Positions 56,643-64,000 of a DNA stretch of 64,000 nucleotides are shown here, in pieces (position 1 is the first letter of the stretch; each line of letters starts with the position of its first letter). The notes below the pieces were generated by a model. That model saw only the letters and a program-made list of their open reading frames with translations. It was not told the DNA's origin and made no database searches. The DNA comes from Pseudomonadota bacterium. Lineage in GTDB: Bacteria; Pseudomonadota; Alphaproteobacteria; Sphingomonadales; Sphingomonadaceae. Both the position numbers and the translations under genes were made by a program. Where the stretch lies: NCBI GenBank assembly GCA_023389105.1, contig JAEWEY010000004.1, positions 744,001 to 808,000 of the forward strand, read 5' to 3'.

Positions 56643-57673
56643 GCCATCAATCTCGTTAGGGCTTTCGCTGTGAAATCTACCATGGGCACCACGCGGGCAT
56701 AGTTCAACCGCGTGGGACCGATCACGCCGACAACGCCGACGACCTCCCCCTGGCTCCCGCGATAAGGCGCGGCGATCACCGACGAACCCGATAGAGCGAA
56801 CATCCGGTTCTCCGAGCCGATGAAGATCCGGCACCCCGGCGCATCGCGGGCGCTGTCGAGCAGCTGGGCGATTTCTTGCGCTTCCTCCAGCTCGTCGAGC
56901 AGCGATCGGACCCGTTCGAGGTCCGCCGCCGCATTGGGATCGATAAGGTTTGCCTGGCCGCGCACAATCAGCACGGGCCGCCGCGCATGGTCCTGGCTCC
57001 AGGCGGCGAGGCCGGACGCCACCAGCTCGGCCGCTGCCATGTCGATCGCTTCCTTGCGTTCGCGGATTTCGGCACGGAGGCGCAGCTGCGCCTCGGCCAA
57101 TGTCAGGCCGGACAGGCGCGCATTGATGAAGTTGCTGACTTCATTGAGCGCCGCAGCGCTCGTCATTCCATCGAGCGTGATAACGCGGTTCTCGACGCTG
57201 CCGTCGGCCCCGACCAGAACCGCCAGCGCCCGCGTATCGCTGAGCGGTACGAAGTTCAGCTGCTTAAGCGTCAGCTCGCGTTTCGGCGCCAGCACGACGC
57301 CCGCGGCCTGACTAAGCCCGGACAATGCCGCGGAAGCCGCCGCCAAAGCATCCTCGATCGGCTGGTCGCGCACGATCTGGCGTTCGATCTGCCGCCGCTC
57401 ATGCGGATCGGGCGCCGCGGCCTGCATGATGCCGTCGACGAACAGGCGAAGCCCACTGTCAGTCGGAATGCGACCCGCCGACGTGTGTGGATGCGTCAGC
57501 AGCCCCCGCTCCTCCAGTTCCTGCATCACCCCACGGATCGACGCCGGCGACAGGCTGATCGATCCGGCCAGCGCCTTGGACCCAATCGGCTGGCCGCGCT
57601 CGAGATAGGCTTCGACCACCAGGCCGAAGATATCCCGCATGCGGTCCGTCAATTCGCCGATCGGCTGCGTCAT
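56639..57673 (-). CDS. hrcA: Heat-inducible transcription repressor HrcA
   Basis: 344 residues with an N-terminal winged helix (R-M-R-D-I-F-G-L-V-V-E-A-Y, S-P-A-S-I-R-G-V-M-Q-E-L-E) and the following GAF-like and inserted domains, ending Y-A-R-V-V-P-M-V-D-F-T-A. HrcA binds CIRCE elements before groESL or dnaK operons. I see no CIRCE sequence (TTAGCACTC-N9-GAGTGCTAA) in this window, so its targets lie elsewhere. It is the first gene of hrcA-grpE. The ATG at 57673 is chosen because upstream codons lie in the lipoprotein gene. Confidence 0.95.
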   Translation of the reverse strand: MTQPIGELTDRMRDIFGLVVEAYLERGQPIGSKALAGSISLSPASIRGVMQELEERGLLTHPHTSAGRIPTDSGLRLFVDGIMQAAAPDPHERRQIERQIVRDQPIEDALAAASAALSGLSQAAGVVLAPKRELTLKQLNFVPLSDTRALAVLVGADGSVENRVITLDGMTSAAALNEVSNFINARLSGLTLAEAQLRLRAEIRERKEAIDMAAAELVASGLAAWSQDHARRPVLIVRGQANLIDPNAAADLERVRSLLDELEEAQEIAQLLDSARDAPGCRIFIGSENRMFALSGSSVIAAPYRGSQGEVVGVVGVIGPTRLNYARVVPMVDFTAKALTRLMA

Positions 57674-57704
57674 GCCGCCGATGTATGCAGTCAGGCGTCC
57701 GACC

Positions 57705-58232
57705 TCAACGTTCCTGGGGCGCCGGATGCCGCTCGACCGGCTGCACCGCCTTCGCCGCGTCCTCGACGATCTTGTCGGCGGCGAACACCGCGTCCGCCAG
57801 CTGGGCATCGCGGCCCTTGATGCAGTTGGCGCTGAACGGCAGCTCTTGCTGTCCCTTGCCCCAATCCCACCGAAACTTCCCGTAAGGCCCATCGGTCAGC
57901 GATTGATCGCATTGCTCGGGCCTCGCCAACACAGCTTCGACCTTCTGCACCGCCAGCGCCAGTTCGGCGCGGTCAGCGGGGGAAAGAGCGAAGCGCCGTA
58001 CCTCGATCGTTACCGTCGCGGGATCCTTGCCGGGCTGGCCGCCCGATGAGAATTCAACCTGGCCGCCGGCATCCACCGTCCACTGCCGAAGCGTGGCGCC
58101 CCAGGATTTCACCTCTGCGCCGACGGAGCTCAGAGCAGGTGTCGGCGACGCCGCGGGCTCGTTCGTCACGGGCGCAGGCGCGGTTGCGCAGGACGCGAGA
58201 AGAACAATCGCAAAACAGGCGAGCAGACGCAT
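57705..58232 (-). CDS. Hypothetical lipoprotein
   Basis: 175 residues. The signal M-R-L-L-A-C-F-A-I-V-L-L-A-S-C has a lipobox L-A-S-C (Cys15), followed by a Pro/Ala/Thr-rich linker and a globular part with two cysteines (Q-C-D-Q-S and A-N-C-I-K-G). No known domain is evident. It lies upstream of hrcA in the same direction with 31 bases between. Divergent from rph. Function unknown. Confidence 0.7.
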   Translation of the reverse strand: MRLLACFAIVLLASCATAPAPVTNEPAASPTPALSSVGAEVKSWGATLRQWTVDAGGQVEFSSGGQPGKDPATVTIEVRRFALSPADRAELALAVQKVEAVLARPEQCDQSLTDGPYGKFRWDWGKGQQELPFSANCIKGRDAQLADAVFAADKIVEDAAKAVQPVERHPAPQER

Positions 58233-58306
58233 TCCAGACCCTCCCAGGTTGAATGTCCCGGCCCGCACCCATATGGCCGCCGCTCAGCTTAGACGAGAGG
58301 AATCAA

Positions 58307-59023
58307 ATGCGTCCGTCCGGCCGCGCCGTAGATCAAATGCGCGAACTGAAGTTCGAGTCCGGCTTCACGATCCATGCCGAAGGTTCCTGCCTCGTCAGTT
58401 TCGGCAACACCCGCGTCCTGTGCACCGCCAGCGTCGAGGAAAAGGTCCCACCGTTCCTCCGTGGCAAGGGACAGGGCTGGGTCACCGCCGAATATGGCAT
58501 GTTGCCCCGCGCCACCCACACCCGTGGCAACCGAGAAGCCGCCAAGGGCAAGCAGTCGGGCCGCACGCAGGAAATTCAGCGCCTCATCGGCCGCTCGCTC
58601 CGCGCGGTGATGGACCTGAAGGCGCTCGGTGAACGCCAGGTTATCGTCGATTGCGATGTCATCCAGGCTGACGGCGGCACCCGCACCGCCTCCATCTCGG
58701 GCGGCTGGGTCGCACTGCGCCTCGCGGTCGACAAGCTGATGCAGGCGAAGTCGCTCGCCGCCGATCCCATCCGCACGCAGGTCGCAGCGGTCAGCTGCGG
58801 CATCCACCAGGGCAATGCCGTGCTCGACCTCGATTATGACGAGGATTCCACCGCCGGCAGCGACGGCAATTTCGTCCTGACCGCCGACGGCGCGATCGTC
58901 GAAGCGCAGCTCACTGCCGAAGGTGAGACTTTCGACGAGGAAGGCCTGCTGCGGCTGCTTCGCCTTGCCCGCATCGGCTGCGGCGACATCTTCCAGGCGC
59001 AGCTCCGGGCCACTGGTCGGTGA
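58307..59023 (+). CDS. rph: Ribonuclease PH
   Basis: 238 residues of the phosphorolytic RNase PH fold. Recognisable are M-R-P-S-G-R, T-R-V-L-C-T-A-S-V, G-M-L-P-R-A-T-H-T-R, the G-R-T-Q-E-I-Q-R-L-I-G-R-S-L-R substrate-binding segment and D-C-D-V-I-Q-A-D-G-G-T-R-T. It trims tRNA 3' ends using phosphate. AGAGGA lies before the ATG at 58307. It is coupled to rdgB by a four-base overlap, and stands divergent from the lipoprotein-hrcA-grpE unit as in many alphaproteobacteria. Confidence 0.96.
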   Translation: MRPSGRAVDQMRELKFESGFTIHAEGSCLVSFGNTRVLCTASVEEKVPPFLRGKGQGWVTAEYGMLPRATHTRGNREAAKGKQSGRTQEIQRLIGRSLRAVMDLKALGERQVIVDCDVIQADGGTRTASISGGWVALRLAVDKLMQAKSLAADPIRTQVAAVSCGIHQGNAVLDLDYDEDSTAGSDGNFVLTADGAIVEAQLTAEGETFDEEGLLRLLRLARIGCGDIFQAQLRATGR

Positions 59024-59631
59024 GGCCGCTCGGCGCCAAGCTGGTCATTGCGACCCACAATCCCGGCAAGCTGCGCGAGATGTCGGCGCTGATGGAGCCG
59101 CTCGGCATCACCTGCGTCAGCGCGGCCGAGCTGGACCTTCCCGAGCCCGAGGAAATCGGCGTCACCTTCGCTGACAACGCCGACTTGAAGGCGCGCGAAG
59201 CCGCCGACCTCAGCGGACTTCCCGCGCTGGCGGACGACAGCGGGCTGTGCGTCGATGCGCTTCACGGCAGCCCCGGCATCTTCTCCGCCCGCTGGGCCGA
59301 GGACGAACAGGGCAACCGCGACTGGATGCGGGCCATGGAACGCGTCTGGCGCGAGACCGAGGCTGCGGGCCCGGAAGCGGGCCACGACGCGCATTTCGCC
59401 TGCGCGCTCGCCATCGCCTGGCCGAACGACGGGCAGGTGGAAACGTTCGAGGGCCGCGTCGACGGGACGCTGGTCTGGCCGCCGCGCGGCGATCGGGGCT
59501 TCGGCTACGATCCGATCTTCGTCGCCAATGGCGAGACCGAGACTTTCGGTGAGATGGAACCGGAGCGGAAGCACGCGATGAGCCACCGCGCCGACGCGTT
59601 CCGCAAGCTGGTCGCAGCGCTCAACGGCTGA
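59020..59631 (+). CDS. rdgB: dITP/XTP pyrophosphatase
   Basis: 203 residues of the Ham1/RdgB family. Motifs are T-H-N-P-G-K near residue 12, F-x-x-N-A-x-x-K-A-R, A-D-D-S-G-L, S-A-R-W-A and G-F-G-Y-D-P-I-F with the terminal S-H-R-A-D-A-F. It hydrolyses non-canonical purine triphosphates (dITP, XTP), keeping them out of DNA. The GTG start overlaps rph (GTGA). hemW follows after 110 bases. Length and motifs leave little doubt. Confidence 0.96.
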   Translation: MRPLGAKLVIATHNPGKLREMSALMEPLGITCVSAAELDLPEPEEIGVTFADNADLKAREAADLSGLPALADDSGLCVDALHGSPGIFSARWAEDEQGNRDWMRAMERVWRETEAAGPEAGHDAHFACALAIAWPNDGQVETFEGRVDGTLVWPPRGDRGFGYDPIFVANGETETFGEMEPERKHAMSHRADAFRKLVAALNG

Positions 59632-59741
59632 GCTGTCCTACATTCCGTTGATTGGGCTAGAGCCTTTCTTGATGCCTGCGGATGAACGAGTGAGGACGTT
59701 GACCGTCGCCGGAGCCAGATGATGAAAATGGCCTCGTCACT

Positions 59742-60926
59742 GTGAACATTCGGAACATTCGCGCCGAACAAGAGCCTCTCGCGCTCTACGTCCACTGGCC
59801 GTTCTGCGTCAGCAAATGCCCCTATTGCGACTTCAATAGCCACGTTCGGGCGGAAATTGACCAGGATTTGTGGCGAAATGCACTGCTGGCCGACCTCGCG
59901 CACGAGGCTCGGTTGCTACCGGGCCGCCGGCTGACCTCGATCTTCTTCGGTGGCGGCACCCCCTCGCTCATGGACTCCGCCACGGTCGAGGCGATCATTG
60001 CTGCCGCCAAGGCACACTGGCCAGCCGCTGACGACGTCGAGATCACGCTGGAAGCCAATCCAAACTCGGTCGAGGCTGACCGCTTCGTCGACCTCTCGAG
60101 CGCGGGCGTCAACCGCCTGTCGCTCGGATTGCAAAGCTTCGACGACAGCGCCCTCGCCTTCCTCGGCCGCGCCCACAGTGCCGCGGAGGGGCAGCGCGCG
60201 CTCGACATCGCACAGCGCCAATTCGGCCGTGTTAGCTTCGACCTGATCTACGCCCTCCCCGGCGACACCGAGGAAACGTGGCGGCGCACCCTCTCGCGGG
60301 CGCTGGCCGCGGGCACCTCCCACCTCTCGCTCTATCAACTTACCATCGAACCCGGCACGCGCTTCGCCGCGATGGTTGCACGCGGCGATCTGCAGCCGCT
60401 CGACGCAGACGAGGCCGCGACCCTCTATGAGGTCACTGCGGAAATGACGGCTGCTGCGGGCCTGCCGGGCTACGAGATCAGCAATTATGCGCGTCCCGGC
60501 CACGAGAGCCGCCACAACCTAACCTACTGGCGCTACGGCGATTACGCGGGGGTCGGCCCGGGCGCACACGGCCGTCGCCTTGACCAGCGGACGGTCCGCC
60601 ATCGTAAGCCCGAGAATTTTCTTTCAGCCATCGGTCGGAATGGGCACGGCATCGTCGAGGAAGCTGCGCTGTCGCCCAACGAGGCGGCCGACGAAGCCCT
60701 CGTCATGGGGCTGCGCCTCGCGGAAGGCGTCGATGTCGAGGCGATTGCCAGCCGCTTTGGCTATCCGAGCGTCGTCGACTGGCACGAGGTTGATCGCCTG
60801 GTCGGGTCAGGCCACCTCACGCGCGAGACGGGGCGGATCGCCCTTACCGACCATGGCCGGCTGCTTCTCGATCATATTCTCGGGCGGATCGCCCTCGTCG
60901 AGCCTAGGGTTTCGGCGGTTGCGTAA
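59742..60926 (+). CDS. hemW: Radical SAM heme chaperone HemW
   Basis: 394 residues. The radical-SAM motif C-V-S-K-C-P-Y-C (C-x3-C-x2-C) is at about residues 27-34. The following F-F-G-G-G-T-P-S-L, S-L-G-L-Q-S-F and Y-E-I-S-N-Y-A-R-P-G, and the H-N-L-T-Y-W motif all match HemW. Unlike true HemN, HemW lacks decarboxylase activity and inserts heme into respiratory enzymes. The start is GTG at 59742. It belongs to the rph-rdgB-hemW cluster. The 3' end overlaps a convergent secreted-protein gene by 23 bases. Confidence 0.93.
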   Translation: MNIRNIRAEQEPLALYVHWPFCVSKCPYCDFNSHVRAEIDQDLWRNALLADLAHEARLLPGRRLTSIFFGGGTPSLMDSATVEAIIAAAKAHWPAADDVEITLEANPNSVEADRFVDLSSAGVNRLSLGLQSFDDSALAFLGRAHSAAEGQRALDIAQRQFGRVSFDLIYALPGDTEETWRRTLSRALAAGTSHLSLYQLTIEPGTRFAAMVARGDLQPLDADEAATLYEVTAEMTAAAGLPGYEISNYARPGHESRHNLTYWRYGDYAGVGPGAHGRRLDQRTVRHRKPENFLSAIGRNGHGIVEEAALSPNEAADEALVMGLRLAEGVDVEAIASRFGYPSVVDWHEVDRLVGSGHLTRETGRIALTDHGRLLLDHILGRIALVEPRVSAVA

Positions 60927-61299
60927 CCGCGGCCGGGATCGGCGCCGGCGTGGCAGTCGCAGCCGGTGCAGCCTTGGGCGCGTCCTGCTGGGCCATGAAC
61001 TTGTAGTTGTCCGCGGGCGTGGCGACGTAATCGTCCACCGTCATGTCGGCATCGGATGCGGCGGCCTTGCGCGTCATGCCGTTCTTCATCCGGAAGGCGA
61101 TGAGCGCGTCCTTGAGCGTCCCCATCTGCGCAGTGCATGCGCTTTTGAGGTAGCCTTCGATTGCATCTCCGGCCACCTTTTCGCCTTTGGCCTTGGTGGC
61201 GGCTTCGCGGAGACAACCGCGAAATTCATTGGTGGGTGCAGCGATGGTGGCTTGCGAAGCGGCCAGGCTAATGGCTGACGCGGCGACGAGTATGATCAT
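60904..61299 (-). CDS. Secreted hypothetical protein
   Basis: 131 residues. The signal peptide M-I-I-L-V-A-A-S-A-I-S-L-A-A-S ends near A21. A helical domain follows with cysteines in F-R-G-C-L-R-E and K-S-A-C-T-A-Q, probably one disulfide, an F-R-M-K-N-G-M-T-R-K-A-A segment and a tail rich in Ala/Pro. No family is recognised. It is transcribed from the region before rsmI, divergently, with a GGGAGAGG site upstream of the ATG. Confidence 0.68.
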   Translation of the reverse strand: MIILVAASAISLAASQATIAAPTNEFRGCLREAATKAKGEKVAGDAIEGYLKSACTAQMGTLKDALIAFRMKNGMTRKAAASDADMTVDDYVATPADNYKFMAQQDAPKAAPAATATPAPIPAAVTQPPKP

Positions 61300-61374
61300 A
61301 TCCCTCTCCCAAGGCTATGAAAGTTGGAGGATGACTCTTTTCCGCTTCAATTGGAAGAGCTTGGCGCGCGGTTG

Positions 61375-62208
61375 ATGGAAGAGCGGCTTGAGCCCGGATT
61401 GCACATCGTCGCGACGCCGATCGGCAACCTCCGCGACCTCTCGCCGCGCGCTGCAGATACGCTGCGCCGGGCGGACCTGATCCTTGTCGAAGACACACGG
61501 GTGACGGCCAAACTGCTCGCCCACATTGGCGCCAAGGTACCGATGACGCGTTACGATGATCACAGCAGTGACGCCGAACGCGAAGCAATCCTCGGCCGGC
61601 TCGGCGATCAGGCGATCGCGCTGGTGAGTGACGCGGGGACACCCCTGATTTCCGATCCCGGGTACAAGCTGGTGCGCGCGGCACGGGCAGCAGGGCATGA
61701 CGTGCACACCGTGCCTGGCCCCTCTGCCGTGATTGCCGCGCTAACGCTTGCCGCACTACCGACCGATCGTTTCCTGTTCCTCGGCTTTCTCCCCCCGAAG
61801 GCGAAAGCGCGCAGCGATGCGCTCGCGGAGATTGCAGCGGTCCGCGCGTCGCTGGTTCTTTACGAGAGCGGCCCGCGATTAGGCGACACGCTGACCGCAC
61901 TGGCGGAGCAGCTAGGGAACCGGGATGCTGCCGTTGCGCGTGAGATCAGCAAGCTTCACGAGGAGTGCGTCACAGGCACTCTGAAAGAGCTTTCGTCGCG
62001 CTATTCGGATCTCGCACCCAAGGGAGAGATCGTCATTGTCGTCGGGCCGCCGGCGTTGCCCAAGGCAGCGACGGACGAGCAACTTGATGCAGCGCTTCGG
62101 GAGGCTTTAGCTCGCCTTTCGCCTTCCCGGGCGGCCGCCGAAGTCGCGGAGAGATTGTCATTGCCGCGAAAGCGCGCCTACGCCCGCGCGCTTGAGCTTG
62201 CGACGTGA
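61375..62208 (+). CDS. rsmI: 16S rRNA (cytidine(1402)-2'-O)-methyltransferase
   Basis: About 277 residues of the tetrapyrrole-methylase-like RsmI. The first strand V-A-T-P-I-G-N-L-R-D-L-S and the V-E-D-T-R motif, then S-D-A-G-T-P-L-I-S-D-P-G and F-L-G-F-L-P-P-K are typical. It methylates the ribose of C1402 in 16S rRNA. The ATG at 61375 fits the family start; a TTG at 61324 would add 17 residues. The stop overlaps the yraN GTG, making the rsmI-yraN-gshB unit. Confidence 0.94.
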   Translation: MEERLEPGLHIVATPIGNLRDLSPRAADTLRRADLILVEDTRVTAKLLAHIGAKVPMTRYDDHSSDAEREAILGRLGDQAIALVSDAGTPLISDPGYKLVRAARAAGHDVHTVPGPSAVIAALTLAALPTDRFLFLGFLPPKAKARSDALAEIAAVRASLVLYESGPRLGDTLTALAEQLGNRDAAVAREISKLHEECVTGTLKELSSRYSDLAPKGEIVIVVGPPALPKAATDEQLDAALREALARLSPSRAAAEVAERLSLPRKRAYARALELAT

Positions 62209-62555
62209 ACCATCAGCAGGCCGAAAAGCGAGGGCGCAGGGCGGAAACCCTCGCTTGCTGGCATTTGCGTCTGCGCGGATGGCGCATCCTCGCGAGGCGC
62301 GTTCGTGCCCGCGGCGGTGAGGTCGACATTGTCGCGCGGCGTGGCCGCACGCTCGCCTTTGTCGAAGTGAAGGCGCGCGCAACCGCTGAAGCGGCGGCTT
62401 TCTCACTGGATGAATGGCGGCTTCGCCGCGTTGCCGCGGCCGCCGAGCAACTCACCCCAAGGTTCATGCGCGATGGCGACAACGTGCGCATCGACGCTAT
62501 CTTCGTGCTTCCGCGGCAGTGGCCGCGACATCTCGTCAACGTCTGGCAAGGGTGA
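62205..62555 (+). CDS. yraN: YraN/UPF0102 endonuclease-like protein
   Basis: 116 residues. The nuclease-like core shows the motif R-G-R-R-A-E, G-G-E-V-D-I-V-A-R and V-E-V-K-A-R, the E-x-D-x-x-x-E-V-K pattern of the restriction-endonuclease fold. Despite this the function of YraN is not settled. Its GTG overlaps the rsmI stop by four bases, and gshB follows after 34 bases, the gene order that is usual in alphaproteobacteria. Confidence 0.92.
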   Translation: MNHQQAEKRGRRAETLACWHLRLRGWRILARRVRARGGEVDIVARRGRTLAFVEVKARATAEAAAFSLDEWRLRRVAAAAEQLTPRFMRDGDNVRIDAIFVLPRQWPRHLVNVWQG

Positions 62556-62589
62556 CACTCGTCACCGCCACAACTAGAGCGTCCAACCT

Positions 62590-63540
62590 ATGAGCCTTCG
62601 CGTCGCCGTACAGATGGACCCGCTTGAAAGCATCAACATCAGCGGGGATTCGACTTTCGCGCTGATGCTCAGCGCGCAGGCGCGCGGTCACCAGCTTTAC
62701 CATTACCTTGCCGACGCGCTGACCTATGAAGACGGCCGGGTCTATGCCGGCGCGCACGCTGTCAGCGTACAACCAAGCCAAGGCGACCATTTCCAGCTGG
62801 GCGAATTCACCATCCTGGATCTTGGCAGCGACGTCGACGTCGTCTTGATGCGGCAGGATCCGCCGTTCGACCTCGGCTACATCACCGCGACGCATCTACT
62901 CGAGCGGATCAGTGATGAGACGCTCGTCGTCAACGACCCGGCAGGTGTCCGCAACGCTCCCGAAAAAGTCTGGGTGCTCGACTATGCGCGGTTCATGCCG
63001 CCGACGATGATCACCCGGTCGCTGGGCGCCGCGCGTAAGTTCCTCGAGCAGCATGGCGATGCAGTTCTCAAACCCCTGCACGGGAACGCTGGAAAGGCGG
63101 TTTTCAAGGTCGGCCGGGACGGCGCGAACCTGGGCGCCCTGCTCGAACTGTTCAACGCGACCTATCGCGAGCCACACGTCCTCCAGGCGTTTCTTCCGGA
63201 AGTTGCCGAGGGAGACAAGCGGATCGTGCTCGTCGATGGGGAGTTCGCCGGAGCGATCAATCGGCGGCCGGCCGCCGGCGACATCCGCTCAAATCTCGCT
63301 GCCGGCGGGACGGCCGAAGCCGCTCAGTTGACCGAGACCGAACAGGAAATCTGCGATGCTTTGGGCCCCGAACTCAAGCGGCGCGGCCTGCTTTTCGTCG
63401 GCATCGACGTAATCGGGGGCCGCTGGTTGACCGAGATCAACGTCACCTCGCCGACGGGCATTGTGGCTATCGACCGCTTCAACGGCAGCGACACTGCGGG
63501 CATGATCTGGGACGCGATCGAGCGAAAAGTCCGCAACTAG
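62590..63540 (+). CDS. gshB: Glutathione synthetase
   Basis: 316 residues, close to the E. coli enzyme length. The protein begins L-R-V-A-V-Q-M-D-P-L-E-S-I-N and has the ATP-grasp elements R-Q-D-P-P-F-D, N-D-P-A-G-V-R-N, V-L-K-P-L-H-G-N-A-G and F-V-G-I-D-V-I-G. It joins gamma-glutamylcysteine with glycine to make glutathione. It ends the rsmI-yraN-gshB unit. gshA is not in this window. No clear terminator was found in the 156 bases after it. Confidence 0.96.
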   Translation: MSLRVAVQMDPLESINISGDSTFALMLSAQARGHQLYHYLADALTYEDGRVYAGAHAVSVQPSQGDHFQLGEFTILDLGSDVDVVLMRQDPPFDLGYITATHLLERISDETLVVNDPAGVRNAPEKVWVLDYARFMPPTMITRSLGAARKFLEQHGDAVLKPLHGNAGKAVFKVGRDGANLGALLELFNATYREPHVLQAFLPEVAEGDKRIVLVDGEFAGAINRRPAAGDIRSNLAAGGTAEAAQLTETEQEICDALGPELKRRGLLFVGIDVIGGRWLTEINVTSPTGIVAIDRFNGSDTAGMIWDAIERKVRN

Positions 63541-63696
63541 GTTCATTTTGGTACCACTGACTCTCGTGTCGGGGCAGCAGGCATTTCCGCCAAAATGGTT
63601 ATCTAGCAGTCGCTTAACCAGCGCCGCCTAGCCCTGTCCTTGTCGCGGCCGGCGGTCCCCACTACCGGCGCGCCGCGGCAAAATCCGGGTCTCTGC

Positions 63697-64000
63697 TCAA
63701 GCGCGCGGGTGGGCGTGGCGATACACATCGAGAAGATGCGCCGCGTCCACCGCCGTGTAGATCTGGGTCGACGACAGGCTCGCGTGCCCGAGCAGTTCCT
63801 GCAGCGAGCGAAGGTCCGCGCCACGCGCCAGAAGGTGGGTCGCGAAACTATGCCGCAGCGCGTGCGGGGTCAGCGTGTGAGGCAGACCGAGCCGTCGCCG
63901 CGCCGCCGCGACCGACCGCCGGACAAGGTCCGGGTTCAGCGGGCCGCCCCGCGCCCCGACGAATAAAGGATCTGACCCGCTCAGCGAGTAGGGACATTGG
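63697..64000 (-). CDS. Tyrosine recombinase XerC/XerD, C-terminal part
   Basis: Running off the window edge on the minus strand, 100 residues are open with a stop TGA at 63699-63697. They hold the integrase box: L-T-P-H-A-L-R-H-S-F-A-T-H-L-L (histidine and arginine), L-L-G-H-A-S-L-S-S-T (second histidine) and the tyrosine nucleophile in Q-I-Y-T-A-V, followed by the C-terminal R-H-A-H-P-R-A. The G-A-D-L-R-S-L-Q-E-L-L-G-H spacing is typical of the chromosome-dimer-resolving XerC/D enzymes. The N-terminal part and the exact identity (XerC is more likely) lie outside the window. Confidence 0.88.
   Translation of the reverse strand, partial: QCPYSLSGSDPLFVGARGGPLNPDLVRRSVAAARRRLGLPHTLTPHALRHSFATHLLARGADLRSLQELLGHASLSSTQIYTAVDAAHLLDVYRHAHPRA

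Noticed and set aside
1..64000. CRISPR array, prophage or insertion sequence
   Set aside because: No regularly spaced direct repeats, transposase or phage structural genes were seen. The only recombinase is the XerC/D-type end at 63697, a housekeeping enzyme.

Overview
The window is a GC-rich, gene-dense stretch of bacterial chromosome, almost certainly from an alphaproteobacterium of the Sphingomonadaceae (Sphingomonas/Sphingomicrobium-like). The grounds are a GcrA cell-cycle regulator, the gene orders hrcA-grpE / rph-rdgB-hemW and rsmI-yraN-gshB, a TonB-dependent receptor of sphingomonad type, frequent GTG and TTG starts, 4-base start/stop overlaps, and many small secreted or lipoprotein genes. 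I see no insertion sequence, prophage, CRISPR array or rRNA operon. There are two tRNAs, Gly(CCC) and Arg(TCG), and no gene-free stretch reaches 300 bases.

Layout. 1-7.1 kb: the end of an amidohydrolase, a pair of M16 peptidases (one with and one without the zinc site), an aldo/keto reductase, and an EmrAB drug-efflux operon headed by its MarR regulator. 7.2-16.5 kb: tRNA-Gly, a CinA-type protein, methionine aminopeptidase, an ABC exporter whose permease is fused to an M1 aminopeptidase, a thioesterase, an alpha/beta hydrolase with a nucleotidyltransferase, and the PII protein GlnB with a small HTH protein. 16.4-25.8 kb: two EF-hand secreted proteins, hemF, lipB, two small lipoproteins, queE-queC, hslO, tRNA-Arg and argD. 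26-30 kb: an M15-like peptidase, an ABC-2 permease, GcrA and a PhyH-type dioxygenase.

30.0-34.0 kb is the most unusual part. A regulator that fuses an AraC-type sensor/HTH to a complete alpha/beta hydrolase is transcribed away from a 39-aa microprotein, an AurF-type diiron protein and an OsmC-like protein that lacks the usual second cysteine. A 59-aa acidic microprotein and a terminator follow. This is my best candidate for an undescribed system. Just downstream, hsp20 carries a 5' leader with the hallmarks of a ROSE RNA thermometer.

35.6-52 kb: parE, a frameshifted membrane gene, several micro-genes, a GAF protein, an MHS-type transporter, an exopolysaccharide priming glycosyltransferase with UDP-glucose dehydrogenase, a two-TM K+ channel with an RCK domain, rimO, an M17 aminopeptidase, a MarR protein, a lone SH3 domain, and mltG-fabF-acpP. 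52-64 kb: a TonB-dependent receptor with a polyproline tail followed by a Tat-exported FAD oxidase, then hrcA-grpE, rph-rdgB-hemW, rsmI-yraN-gshB and the end of a XerC/D recombinase at the window edge.

Most genes are housekeeping (heme, queuosine, lipoate, fatty acid, RNA processing, protein quality control). Functional names rest on motifs and family knowledge read by eye, since no search could be run. Starts were chosen by ribosome-binding site, signal peptide and family length, and doubtful ones are flagged.
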